64,000 nt of DNA, from assembly GCF_900142645.1 (NCBI RefSeq), contig NZ_FRBP01000005.1, positions 124,001 to 188,000 of the forward strand, written 5' to 3'. Both the position numbers and the translations under genes were made by a program. This DNA comes from Eubacterium callanderi. Its GTDB lineage: Bacteria > Bacillota > Clostridia > Eubacteriales > Eubacteriaceae. Numbering within the stretch: the stretch's first letter is position 1; every line of letters begins with the position of its first letter. The notes below the pieces were generated by a model, which saw only the letters and a list, made by a program, of their open reading frames with translations, was not told the DNA's origin and made no database searches. This document shows positions 44,601 to 53,773 of this stretch, piece after piece.

Positions 44601-44625
44601 AAAAAGGGCCATTGGCCCTTTTTTA
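44601..44625 (+). terminator. Terminator after the phosphohexomutase
   Basis: AAAAAGGGCC and GGCCCTTTTT with a three-base loop and T tail. Confidence 0.92.
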
Positions 44626-44630
44626 GATTG

Positions 44631-44791
44631 TAGGCAAAGTTAAAAGATGGCTGCTAGATTAAAGCAAGAAGCAATTTCAATGAAGAATTGAGAATGCAGA
44701 ATGGAGAATGACGGTGAGTCCAAAGTTAGAATAACTTTGGGGCACGAACCTACGCTTTTTCGGGGGACGGAAATTCGTCTCCTGCTTTTAT
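44631..44791. mobile_element. MITE-like inverted-repeat element, copy 3
   Basis: The left end TAGGCAAAGTTAAAAGAT resembles copy 1's end (16 of 20 positions by eye). The GAATTGAGAATGCAGAATGG core (44686-44705) is shared. The flanks TAAAGCAAGAAGCAATTTC (44661-44679) and GAAATTCGTCTCCTGC (44771-44786) are inverted. The right end is degraded beside the cyclase gene's stop codon. Confidence 0.5.
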
Positions 44792-44801
44792 CTGTTTCAA
44801 C

Positions 44802-46832
44802 TCATTCATAAAATACGATTTGATCCCGTCCCTGCCGCTTGGCCTCGTAAAGGGCCGTATCGGCCCGGTCGTAAAGCTCCTGGAAGCTTTTGCCGTGGGC
44901 GGGGAAGAAGGCGATACCGATGCTGATGGTGAGCGGGGTGTTGGTCAGGTCCAGATTATAAAGCCGGTCCCTCAGCACGTTCAGGCGTTCTCTAATAATG
45001 GCCGTGTCGGACAGTCCGCGCATGAAGATCATGAACTCGTCGCCGCCCAGGCGGCCGGAGAAGTCATTGCTGCGCAGGCAGTCCTTCAGGGCGGCAGCCA
45101 CCTCGATGAGGACAGTGTCGCCGAACTGGTGGCCGTAGGTGTCGTTGAGCTCCTTGAAATGGTCGATGTCCAGAATGATGAGGGCATGGCTGGCGGCTGT
45201 GCCGCGGCGCAGCACACGGCCAAGACGCTTGACCAGCGTGGCGCGGTTATAGAGGCCGGTGAGCGGGTCGGTCTGGGAGAGGCGGCGCAGCTCAAGGGAC
45301 CGCCGCTTTTCGCTGTCCACATCCTGGATGAGCACAAAGAGACGCACAACGCCAACAAAGGGGTCGTCCACCATCTGAGCATCAGCCCTGGCCCAGAAAA
45401 CGCCGCCTGCCCGGTTGTAACGGCGGTAATCAAGGGAGAGCTCGTCATTGCCCGCGCGGTGTTTTTCCAGCAGGTGGTCACGGTTAAAGAAACGCACGAA
45501 TTTCTTGCGGTCCTCGGGCACGGTGTACAGGTCGGCGGTAAACTGGGCCAGAGAGAGGAGGCTGTGGGTATAACCTGTGGGAATATCCCCCTTGGTCTGC
45601 CCCTCATATTTTTCAAGGACGTCGGCGGTCAGGTTGAACTCGTAGTAGGCGATGCAGTTCTCACGCTTCTGCTCATAGGTCCTGGCCCACCGCTCGTAGG
45701 CCACTTCGCGCTCGTGCAGGTCGGTGCTGTCAAAGTAGGTGAGGATGGCGGTGATGGGACTGCCGTCAGTGTCATAGACCAGTGAATAATCCGCGTTGAA
45801 CCAGGAGTAGGCATTCTTTGTGGTGGTGCGCAGCTTGACCGAGGTGTGGCCCTCGGGCCTGCCGTCCAGTATGTCCTTAAAAAAACGCGCATAATCCGCG
45901 GCGCTCTCCTGAGCCACGATACCGCTTTCGATGGCGCCGTCCGGGACATCGCGTGTGCTCTCGGGCAGGCCCAGCAGCCGGGCGGCCTCGCCGGTGCGGG
46001 TCAGGGTTCTGGTCCGCAGGTCATACCGGCCGATGAATTTGTCGGAGTGGCGCAGGGCGATCCGGTTTTCTTCCTCACTGATGCGCAGGGCCTCCTCGGC
46101 GGCCTTGCGGTCCGTGATGTCAAAGACCGCGCCGAAAAGGGTGTCCTCCTGGGGGTTGTACTGGCAGCGGACCAGCACCCAGATGGCTTTGCGGTCAATG
46201 GTCACGCAGTGGTTTTCCAGCTCAAAGGCGTAAACGCCCGTGTCGATGTAGTGGCCGATCTTCTGGCGGAGCTGAGGATACTCATTTGGCATGACAATGC
46301 GCCGGCAGTTTGTAAAGCCCGCGGCCTCGGCGCTCTCCCGGGTGTAGCCATAGGTCTGGTAGAAAAAACTGTTGGCGTACAGCAGGGTCAGATCCTCATC
46401 GGTCAGGGTTTTGAACACGCCGCAGGGCACCCGGTCGGCGTTGCTGGCGCTCTGGCTGCGCTTCAGGTACTGGAGATCCGCAAACTGGCAGAGGATAACA
46501 GCGGGTGTGTCATCGGGCCCTGAAACCAGCTGGCAGGAGGCGCAGACCCAGGTCAGGCCGCCCTTAGAGTCCGCCAGCCGTTGGCAGGTGCGTGCGGTCT
46601 CGCCGGGTTTAAGGTGGTTTAGGAACTGTTTAAAAGCGGGAAGATCTTCCTCCTCCATATAGGACGCGAGGGAACCCGGCAGTGCGCTCACACCCAGAAA
46701 GTCCATGAGGCTGGGGTTCAGGTAGCGCGGGGTCAGGGCGTCGTCTGACTGGAAGCAGGCAATGCCGTCGGAGAGCAACTCAGACGCTGCGGCCGTTATG
46801 ATATTGGGCGTGTACGGGGGTTTTGCTGCCAT
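44802..46832 (-). CDS. PAS-domain diguanylate cyclase
   Basis: This soluble protein of about 676 residues has several PAS-type sensor domains (LLYANSFFYQTYGYTRE and others), then a GGDEF domain with intact GGDEF (596-600). The RxxD inhibitory I-site (RSND, 587-590) lies exactly five residues before it, so product inhibition by c-di-GMP is expected. ATG 46832 (MAAKPP) follows AAGGAGA and is used in place of the longer track start. The protein should synthesise c-di-GMP in response to a cytoplasmic signal. It has its own promoter. Confidence 0.9.
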   Translation of the reverse strand: MAAKPPYTPNIITAAASELLSDGIACFQSDDALTPRYLNPSLMDFLGVSALPGSLASYMEEEDLPAFKQFLNHLKPGETARTCQRLADSKGGLTWVCASCQLVSGPDDTPAVILCQFADLQYLKRSQSASNADRVPCGVFKTLTDEDLTLLYANSFFYQTYGYTRESAEAAGFTNCRRIVMPNEYPQLRQKIGHYIDTGVYAFELENHCVTIDRKAIWVLVRCQYNPQEDTLFGAVFDITDRKAAEEALRISEEENRIALRHSDKFIGRYDLRTRTLTRTGEAARLLGLPESTRDVPDGAIESGIVAQESAADYARFFKDILDGRPEGHTSVKLRTTTKNAYSWFNADYSLVYDTDGSPITAILTYFDSTDLHEREVAYERWARTYEQKRENCIAYYEFNLTADVLEKYEGQTKGDIPTGYTHSLLSLAQFTADLYTVPEDRKKFVRFFNRDHLLEKHRAGNDELSLDYRRYNRAGGVFWARADAQMVDDPFVGVVRLFVLIQDVDSEKRRSLELRRLSQTDPLTGLYNRATLVKRLGRVLRRGTAASHALIILDIDHFKELNDTYGHQFGDTVLIEVAAALKDCLRSNDFSGRLGGDEFMIFMRGLSDTAIIRERLNVLRDRLYNLDLTNTPLTISIGIAFFPAHGKSFQELYDRADTALYEAKRQGRDQIVFYE

Positions 46833-46866
46833 GAGCGATTCTCCTTTAAAATTGATTATTTTATCT

Positions 46867-46895
46867 ATTCTATCATTTTTCCCGATTAAAAACAA
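46867..46895 (-). promoter_or_regulatory. Predicted promoter of the PAS cyclase gene
   Basis: On the minus strand, TTGTTT (46890-46895), 17 bp and TAGAAT (46867-46872). Confidence 0.6.
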
Positions 46896-46943
46896 TACAG
46901 TCCGCTATACCAAAAAGTAATGCTGATACAATATCGGTAAAAA

Positions 46944-49331
46944 TCACAGCAGCTTACTGAGCTCCTGCAGCATGAGCGGGAGGTCCAGCGGCTTGGCGAG
47001 ATGGCCGTCCATTCCGGACTCCCGGGCCTTTTCGATGTCAGCCGCGAAGGCGTCGGCAGTCATTGCGATGATGGGCACAGCGCGGGCGTCGGCCCGGGGC
47101 AGCGCCCGGATCTTCTGGGTGGCCTCATAGCCGTTCATGACAGGCATCTGCACGTCCATGAGGATCAGGCTATAGTAGCCAGGCGGGGACTGGGCGAACT
47201 TTTCGCAGCCCTGGATGCCGTCATCAGCGCACTCCACAATGGCGCCGGCCTGGGAGAGGAGCTCAACCCCGATCTCCTGGTTGAGCGCATTGTCTTCTAC
47301 CAGCAGGAACCGTCTGCCGCCAAAGTTGTACTGGGGCTTCTTTTCTTTATCAGCGATGGGGCTGTTTTCTGCATAGATCAGCCGCTTGAGGGTATGGCAG
47401 AGGGTGGATTTGAACAGGGGCTTTGAGATAAAATCGTTGGCGCCGGCGCTCAACGCCTCTTTTTTTATGTCGGCCCAGTCGTAGGAGGAGGCGATAAGAA
47501 TGGGGAGCTCTTCCCCGATTCGAGCACGGATCTGGCGGGTGACCTCGAGTCCGTCGACGCCGGGCATCTTCCAGTCCAGGATCAGGACGTCGAAGCTTTG
47601 TCCGGCATCGTGGGCGCTTATGATCTGCCGAACCGTGTCCTCGCCGTCCTCGGCACACTCGGCGTCAATGCCCAGTGCGTCCAGGGTCTGGGCGGCATAC
47701 TCGCACATGAGCTCGTCGTCGTCGGCAATGAGTACCCGCAGGGGCGGCAGCGCTGGGTAGCAGGCTGGGTTCTCCTCGATGTGCAGGGAGAGGTAGACCA
47801 CAAAAGTGCTGCCTTTGCCCTCAGCGCTGCGGACCGTGATACGGCCGCCCATCATGTCCACGATCCGTTTGGTGATGGCCATGCCCAGGCCGCTGCCCTC
47901 AGTCTTATCCACCCGGCTGTCGCGCTCCCGTGTGAAGGAATCGAAGATGTGGGTCATAAACGCATCGGTCATGCCCATGCCGGTGTCGGCAAAGGTGAAG
48001 CGGAACTGACCGCAGCCCTCACGGGCAGCGGGAAATTCCTCCAGAGTCAGAGTGATGCTGCCCTCTTCGGGTGTAAACTTGACCGCGTTGGACAGGATGT
48101 TGATAAAGATCTGCTTGAGGCGCAGTGGGTCTGCGTAAAGGTGCTCGTGCTCTACGCCAAAGGTTCGGATAAACAGGTGCTGGCGCTTCTCGGCTGCGGC
48201 GGGCTGGATGATGGCCACGATATTCTCCATGAAATCGGGCAGGGAGAAGGCGCTGTTGCTCAGGGCCATGCTGCCGCTCTCGATGGCGGACATGTCCAGC
48301 ACGTCGTTGATGAGACCGAGGAGGTGCTGGCTGGAGAGGGCGATCTTGTCGAGGCAGTTTTCCACGCGGCCTGGGTCGTCGAGGTGTATTCTGGCGATCT
48401 CGGTCATGCCCACAATGGCGTTCATGGGCGTGCGGATATCGTGGCTCATGCTGGACAGAAAGTCGGACTTGGCGCGGCTGGCCTGCTCGGCGGCGGTCAG
48501 GGCCTCCTTGAGCTCAGCGGCCTGTGCCTCCAGCTTTTGCTGCATTTCCCGGAGCTCGGTCACATCGGTGATGTCGATGAAGATGGCCAGGTAGATGGGC
48601 TCCTGGTTCTGCCAGTCCACGCAGGAGGCGTTGACCTGGAGCCTGGCCTCGCGGCCATCCACACCTTTGACGGTGAGGCCCAGGCTGATGGGCTGGCCGG
48701 ACAGGATTTTCTCGCGGCTGGCCTCGATGGCCTGCTGGTTTTGAGCGTAGTTCTGCAGAAAAAGCGGGTCTGCCCCGGTGTCCCAGCAATCATCACCGAA
48801 GAAGGCGGTGTAGCGCGCGTTTGCCTCCAGAAGGGTGAGCCCGAAGTCTTTGTCAATGTGAAACTTGGCCACAAAGCCGGGCAGGGCGTTGTAGGTGACG
48901 GTCTGGGCCTTCTGCATGAGCACCAGGTCGTTGATGTCAGTCATGACGGTGTAGGAGACCTGATAACCGTCGATGTACTCGTCGGCAAAGGTAGCCACCA
49001 TGCGCACCCAGACATATTCCCCGTCTTTTTTGGGCATATGGGAGATGTGAGTGTAGCCGCCCTTGCTGCCCTCAATGGCGTCCATGACTACCTCAGTGAG
49101 CTTTGCGAGCTCCTCCTGATCGTCGGCGTAGTAGGTATCGCACAGGTTGTTGTACCGGGCCTCATATTCGTCCTTGTCCCAGCCGATGAGCTCGTAGTAG
49201 AACTCATTGGCCCAGACCAGGGTAAAGTGCTCGTCCAGCAGGTGCTTGCTGACGCTCACGTGCATCAGGCTCATGAGGGTGTTATACTCATAGCCTGCAA
49301 TGCGGTTTTTTTCTTTAGGGTCGTATTCCAT
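46944..49331 (-). CDS. Hybrid histidine kinase with two receiver domains
   Basis: This soluble protein of 795 residues has two PAS domains (first FTLVWANEFYYELIG), a dimerisation/phosphoacceptor domain with His297 (SHDIRTPMN) and an HATPase (LSNAVKFTPE, GSGLGMAITKRI). Two receivers follow, with predicted phospho-Asp586 (LILDWKMPG) and Asp726 (LMDVQMPV). ATG 49331 is used because AAAGGAAC lies ahead; it overlaps the end of the upstream cyclase gene by 17 bp, so the two may be translationally linked. No DNA-binding output or HPt domain is present, so a separate partner is expected. The first PAS resembles that of the EAL protein at 51816. Confidence 0.9.
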   Translation of the reverse strand: MEYDPKEKNRIAGYEYNTLMSLMHVSVSKHLLDEHFTLVWANEFYYELIGWDKDEYEARYNNLCDTYYADDQEELAKLTEVVMDAIEGSKGGYTHISHMPKKDGEYVWVRMVATFADEYIDGYQVSYTVMTDINDLVLMQKAQTVTYNALPGFVAKFHIDKDFGLTLLEANARYTAFFGDDCWDTGADPLFLQNYAQNQQAIEASREKILSGQPISLGLTVKGVDGREARLQVNASCVDWQNQEPIYLAIFIDITDVTELREMQQKLEAQAAELKEALTAAEQASRAKSDFLSSMSHDIRTPMNAIVGMTEIARIHLDDPGRVENCLDKIALSSQHLLGLINDVLDMSAIESGSMALSNSAFSLPDFMENIVAIIQPAAAEKRQHLFIRTFGVEHEHLYADPLRLKQIFINILSNAVKFTPEEGSITLTLEEFPAAREGCGQFRFTFADTGMGMTDAFMTHIFDSFTRERDSRVDKTEGSGLGMAITKRIVDMMGGRITVRSAEGKGSTFVVYLSLHIEENPACYPALPPLRVLIADDDELMCEYAAQTLDALGIDAECAEDGEDTVRQIISAHDAGQSFDVLILDWKMPGVDGLEVTRQIRARIGEELPILIASSYDWADIKKEALSAGANDFISKPLFKSTLCHTLKRLIYAENSPIADKEKKPQYNFGGRRFLLVEDNALNQEIGVELLSQAGAIVECADDGIQGCEKFAQSPPGYYSLILMDVQMPVMNGYEATQKIRALPRADARAVPIIAMTADAFAADIEKARESGMDGHLAKPLDLPLMLQELSKLL

Positions 49332-50556
49332 GTCTGTTCCTTTCAGTGTTTTCTTTATCGATATACATGCGTTTATCCGCCGCCTTGATGAGCATATCTG
49401 CGCTTTCGTACTCGCCGCTCTGGGCCAGACCGTAGCTGATGGACATGTCAAAGGGATGGCCGGGCATGTGGCTGCGGGCCCGCAGGCTGCGGTTCACCCG
49501 GTCCATGCGGCTGCCAATAATGGCGGGCGGAAGATCGGGAAAGAGCAGGACAAACTCGTCACCTCCGTAGCGGAAGAGTGCGTCCGCGTCCTGCCGGCAG
49601 GCGCCCCACAGGGTCTGAACCACAGTGAGCAGGTAGAGGTCGCCCAGCTCATGGCCCTGAGTGTCGTTGACACGCTTCAGACCGTTGAGGTCCACAAAGC
49701 AGAGGCAGAAGGACTTTCCAGCCTCCAGCCACCTGGTGATAACGGTCTCGGCCCTCTGCCGGTTCGGGCACCTGGTCAGCGGATCGGTAGAGGCAATGCG
49801 GCTCAGCTCCAGTTCTTCCTTCTTTTTGCGCTTCAGCGCCTCGCGCACCTCCCGGTTGAGTACCCGGTACTGGCTCAGGCGGCTGATACGGGCTGCGTAA
49901 CGGATGGCCAGGTACACGCCGATCAGGGAAAAGACGCAGGACTTGACGCCCCACAGCTTGAGCACCAGGATATTGCCGGGCACCGAGTAGATGAGCAGGT
50001 TGAGCACCAGATAAAGGTAGATAGCCAGACACAGCTGAATTAAAAACCGTTTGCGGGCCGGGTCCTGAAAGATGACCCGCGGGTTGTCCATGTGGGCGTC
50101 GAAATGCCGGGCGATTTGGAAATAGAGCCCGGCGGCCAAAAATCCCAGGCCTACTGGGTACTGCTTGAGGTTGGTGCTTTCCCGGATGTTGTTGCTGAAG
50201 CTGACGAGGGGCAGGTCAAAGGCTGCGGCCAGCACACACCGGAACAGAATATTTAAGGACAGGCCGATGATCATGGAGAACAGCGCGAGAATAAAGCTGT
50301 CGCTCAGGCGGCACCGGAAAAAACAGCGGATCTCGATGAACTGCAGGGTAAACACCAGCAGCCAGTTGATGACCAGGTGCAGCTGCAGGATCGAGCACAC
50401 AACGAACAGCGCGTAGTTAATAAAAAAGGCCAGCACAATCCAGCGCTTTTTAACCGGCCTTTGCAGAATGGACGCCGCGTAGAGGAAAAAGAACCAGTTC
50501 TGGTAAAAATAAATAGCGCTGATGATAACGAGTGGGGCTGGGTTAAGGCCGGTCAT
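49315..50556 (-). CDS. Membrane diguanylate cyclase
   Basis: This 413-residue protein has about seven hydrophobic helices (residues 10-215) then a coiled segment and a GGDEF domain with intact GGDEF (331-335). The preceding sequence lacks a canonical RxxD I-site at the right spacing. Its start overlaps the stop of the upstream cyclase gene (ATGA), and its end overlaps the start of the histidine kinase. All three are likely cotranscribed. The signal sensed by the membrane domain is unknown. Confidence 0.9.
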   Translation of the reverse strand: MTGLNPAPLVIISAIYFYQNWFFFLYAASILQRPVKKRWIVLAFFINYALFVVCSILQLHLVINWLLVFTLQFIEIRCFFRCRLSDSFILALFSMIIGLSLNILFRCVLAAAFDLPLVSFSNNIRESTNLKQYPVGLGFLAAGLYFQIARHFDAHMDNPRVIFQDPARKRFLIQLCLAIYLYLVLNLLIYSVPGNILVLKLWGVKSCVFSLIGVYLAIRYAARISRLSQYRVLNREVREALKRKKKEELELSRIASTDPLTRCPNRQRAETVITRWLEAGKSFCLCFVDLNGLKRVNDTQGHELGDLYLLTVVQTLWGACRQDADALFRYGGDEFVLLFPDLPPAIIGSRMDRVNRSLRARSHMPGHPFDMSISYGLAQSGEYESADMLIKAADKRMYIDKENTERNRHGIRP

Positions 50557-51770
50557 GCCTGCACCTCCTTTTTGCGCCTTGCGCTTTTATCCTCGTACAT
50601 GCTGAGGTCGGCCTCCCGGATGAGCGCCTCCCGGGGCTTACTGGTGCCCGTAGGGGCTTCGGAAACGCCAAAGCTGAAGGACAGGGACCAGTTTTCACAG
50701 CGCGCGGCCTCGAGCCGTCTCCGGATGGTCAGCAGCCGGGCCCTGGCGGCCCCGGCGGTGATGCCGGGGAACAGGACCATGAACTCGTCGCCGCCGATGC
50801 GGGCAAAGACGTCCTCCCGGTTCAGATTTTCCGAAAACCTGGAGGAAAAAGCCTTCAGATACTGGTCGCCGGCCAGGTGGCCGAAGCTGTCGTTGATGGC
50901 CTTCAGTCCGTCCAGGTCAATGTAGGCCAGCGCGAAGGCCTCGCCGCGGCTCAGGAACAGCGCCAGGTAATCGAAGATGTAAAGCCTCGTGTAGGCCCCG
51001 GTCAGCGGATCACGGTAGGCGGTGTCCTTCAGGGCCTCGGTGCGCGCGGTCTGCTGCTGCATGGTGGAGGTGAGCAGAGTGTGCTCGTGCTCCAGATAGT
51101 TCTCCTGATTGATAATGCTGATCTGATTCATGAAAAAGCCCACCATCATGAGCAGCAGGGCGTTGCTGCCCACCAGAAACAGGGATACCACGGTGGTGGG
51201 CAGGTCAAAGAGACAGGCGCCAGCGTCCGCCAGAACGAAGACGACCCCCAGAAAGGTAAACTGGATAAAGAGCCGGGATTCCTCGGAGCCGTAAATATCC
51301 TTGAAGACGGCCAGCGCTTCAGCGTGGCGGCTTAGAAACAGTTCAGTGATGAGATTGCAGAGCAGCAGTGCCGCCAGACAAGTGGTCCGGAGCAGCGGAT
51401 TGGCGAGCAGGGCCTGCACGTTCATGCCCAGCGCGAAGGATAAAAGGCCGATAAGAACCAGACAGGCGGCGCAGGTATACAAAAAGCTTTCGTTCACAGC
51501 TGCCCAGTTCTGCCGGTCTGTGTCGGGAAAATGCAGGAGCTCGCAGATCTTAAGGCCATAGAGCAGCAGAAAAAACAGGGGCAGGGGCAGATTAAACACG
51601 GCCATGATCAAAAACAGGGCGCACAGGCACAGGCCAAGAACCGGCCACCAGTAGTGAAGGGGAATGGCGTCCTGCTTCAGAGCACTCAAGAGCCCCCAGC
51701 TGGCATGGGCGTAGAGACCTGACAGCAATAGAATGAGCAACAGCATTAAAGCGTTTGGAATTTCGGTCAT
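50553..51770 (-). CDS. Membrane diguanylate cyclase
   Basis: This 405-residue protein has about seven or eight N-terminal membrane helices, a linker (QQQTARTEALKD), and a GGDEF domain with intact GGDEF (326-330). No canonical RxxD I-site precedes it. It overlaps the next cyclase gene by four bases. Two adjacent membrane cyclases suggest a duplication, although their membrane halves differ considerably. It starts 45 bp after the EAL gene upstream. Confidence 0.9.
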   Translation of the reverse strand: MTEIPNALMLLLILLLSGLYAHASWGLLSALKQDAIPLHYWWPVLGLCLCALFLIMAVFNLPLPLFFLLLYGLKICELLHFPDTDRQNWAAVNESFLYTCAACLVLIGLLSFALGMNVQALLANPLLRTTCLAALLLCNLITELFLSRHAEALAVFKDIYGSEESRLFIQFTFLGVVFVLADAGACLFDLPTTVVSLFLVGSNALLLMMVGFFMNQISIINQENYLEHEHTLLTSTMQQQTARTEALKDTAYRDPLTGAYTRLYIFDYLALFLSRGEAFALAYIDLDGLKAINDSFGHLAGDQYLKAFSSRFSENLNREDVFARIGGDEFMVLFPGITAGAARARLLTIRRRLEAARCENWSLSFSFGVSEAPTGTSKPREALIREADLSMYEDKSARRKKEVQA

Positions 51771-51815
51771 GGGATCACTCCTTTATCACACAGGCCAGAG
51801 GGCTCTGTCTACAGA

Positions 51816-53585
51816 TTAAGCCTTTTCGGAATCAGCGGCGCCAAAGGCCAGGGCCTCAAAATCCGGGATGGGCACCGGGCGGGAGAACACGTAGCCCTGC
51901 ACCATGTCGCACCGGGCCTCCTTCAGGAACGCTGTCTGGGCCGGGGTCTCCACGCCCTCGGCCACTGTGGACATGGAGAGCTTTTCGGCCAGGTCGATGA
52001 CCGAGGTCACCACATCGCGCTCCCTGGGGTTGTCGGCGTTCTGGGAGGTGAAAAAAGCGCGGTCCAGCTTGAGGGTATCCATCCGCAGGTCCTTGAGCAG
52101 GTTTAAGGAGGAGTAGCCGCTGCCAAAGTCGTCCATGGAGCAGCGGTAGCCCCGCCGGTGGATCTGATCGATGACCTGGAAGAGCGCTTCAGGGTTGGTG
52201 AAAACCAGGGTCTCGGTGAGCTCGATCTCCAAAAGCTCCGGCGGCACACCGTACGCCTTGCGGATGGCCTCGTAGGCGTCCAGAAAATCCGTTTTCGCCA
52301 GGTGCGCCCGGGACATGTTCACCGAGATGGGCACAGGGGTAATGCCTTCATCCAGCCACCGGCGCAGCAGGCTGCAGACCTGGTCGAACACGTACAGGTC
52401 CACCTCTACGATAAAGCGGTTTTTCTCAAAGAAGGGGATAAACTCATCGGGCGGAATGAGGCCGCGTTCCGGGTCCTGCCAGCGCACCAGGGCTTCAGCA
52501 CCGGATATGGTGTCATCCTTTAAGGACAGCTTGGGCTGCAGGTAGACCACAAACTCGCCGGCGTTCAGGGCGTCCTGCATGCGGTTCTCCATGTCCTTTT
52601 CCCGCATGAGTTTCAGGCGGTCCAGGTCGGAGTAGAACTGAAAGGCGAACAGGCGGCTGTCGTTTGTGTCCTTGACGTTCTTTAAGGCCACGTTGGCCCG
52701 GTCCAGCTGCTGGGTGAGCGGCAGGTTCGGGTCCAGCACCGGGTAAATGCCAAAGGCCAGGGAGAGAAAATACTTGCGCTCCTGATCCTCGTTAAAGCGG
52801 TTGATGTCGTGGGCCATGACCGACAGCCGGTTGATGATTTTGCGTTTGTCCGTGTTGTGCAGCAGCAGGCAGAAATTATCCGCGGCGGTGCGGCACAAAA
52901 ACTCGCCCTCCTCCAGATTCTGTTTAAGCACCTCGTACACATAGCGCAGGGTCCGGTCCCCCATCTCGATGCCAAAAAGGTCGTTGATGAGCTTGAATTT
53001 GCGGATGTCTGCCGAGACAAGCACATAGTCCCCGGGCGCGCTCTCCAGAATGGCGCCGCCGGCGTCCATATCAAACTTAGTGCGGTTGGGCCCCCGGGTC
53101 AGCGGGTCCACAAAGGCCAGCTCCAGCAGCTTGGCGTTGCTGCGCTGCAGGGCCTGCTCCTGCTCGATGTAATCGGTCATGTCGGTCATGACCGTGTAAG
53201 CCACCGGGTAGCCGTTGATGGTTTCGTCGGTAAAGACGCTTACCAGCTTGATCCACATGGGGCGGCCGCTTTTGTGGATCATGCGCGCCAGGGTCTCATA
53301 GCTGGTCTGGCCGGCGTCCACAGCCTTTTCAACCGCCCGCACAATGGATGCCCAGTCCTCGGGGTTGTTTTTGAAATAGAGGTCGCACTTGTTGTGGTAA
53401 AGGGTTTCGTACTCTTCCTTCGGGTAGCCGATGATCTCATAGTAATAGGGATTGGCCTCGACCACTGTAAAGTGCTCATCCATTAAATGCCGGCTCACAC
53501 TCACCCGCAGGACGCTCATGAGCATGTTGTACTCACTGTCCGGTGCAATATCATAATGTCTGAGGATTTGTTCGTTTTCTGACAT
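51816..53585 (-). CDS. PAS-GGDEF-EAL protein, predicted c-di-GMP phosphodiesterase
   Basis: This 589-residue soluble protein has an N-terminal PAS domain (FTVVEANPYYYEIIGY), a GGDEF-fold domain with degenerate AADNF signature, and an EAL domain that looks catalytically complete (AEALVRW, EIELTETL, MDDFGSGYSSL, LKLDRAFF, AEGVET). The PAS is clearly related to that of the hybrid kinase at 46944 (shared EYN-LMS and DEHFT segments). It is the first gene of the minus-strand run of signalling genes. AAGGAAAG precedes the ATG. Confidence 0.9.
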   Translation of the reverse strand: MSENEQILRHYDIAPDSEYNMLMSVLRVSVSRHLMDEHFTVVEANPYYYEIIGYPKEEYETLYHNKCDLYFKNNPEDWASIVRAVEKAVDAGQTSYETLARMIHKSGRPMWIKLVSVFTDETINGYPVAYTVMTDMTDYIEQEQALQRSNAKLLELAFVDPLTRGPNRTKFDMDAGGAILESAPGDYVLVSADIRKFKLINDLFGIEMGDRTLRYVYEVLKQNLEEGEFLCRTAADNFCLLLHNTDKRKIINRLSVMAHDINRFNEDQERKYFLSLAFGIYPVLDPNLPLTQQLDRANVALKNVKDTNDSRLFAFQFYSDLDRLKLMREKDMENRMQDALNAGEFVVYLQPKLSLKDDTISGAEALVRWQDPERGLIPPDEFIPFFEKNRFIVEVDLYVFDQVCSLLRRWLDEGITPVPISVNMSRAHLAKTDFLDAYEAIRKAYGVPPELLEIELTETLVFTNPEALFQVIDQIHRRGYRCSMDDFGSGYSSLNLLKDLRMDTLKLDRAFFTSQNADNPRERDVVTSVIDLAEKLSMSTVAEGVETPAQTAFLKEARCDMVQGYVFSRPVPIPDFEALAFGAADSEKA

Positions 53586-53630
53586 TTTGCTTTCCTTCTT
53601 TTTCGTATTTTGGTGCTTATAATTATTCTT

Positions 53631-53659
53631 ATTTTATCACCGTTTTCAGGTGAAAGCAA
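53631..53659 (-). promoter_or_regulatory. Predicted promoter of the 51816-53585 gene
   Basis: On the minus strand, TTGCTT (53654-53659), 17 bp and TAAAAT (53631-53636). Nearby, TTACA-A-TGTAA (53732-53742) is a short palindrome in front of the plus-strand gene. Confidence 0.55.
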
Positions 53660-53773
53660 TAAGAAAACCATATATGCATAAGGATTCAATAAAAAGTTTA
53701 CATTAAAAATGGCTTTTTATTCTCATAACGGTTACAATGTAAGTGAGAGGGGTGAGAAATCATAGCAAAATTC

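Noticed and set aside
47598-49388. 596-codon plus-strand frame opposite the hybrid kinase
   Set aside because: It is a GC-driven shadow: the minus-strand kinase has clear His, ATPase and receiver motifs, and the plus frame has no ribosome site or recognised domain.
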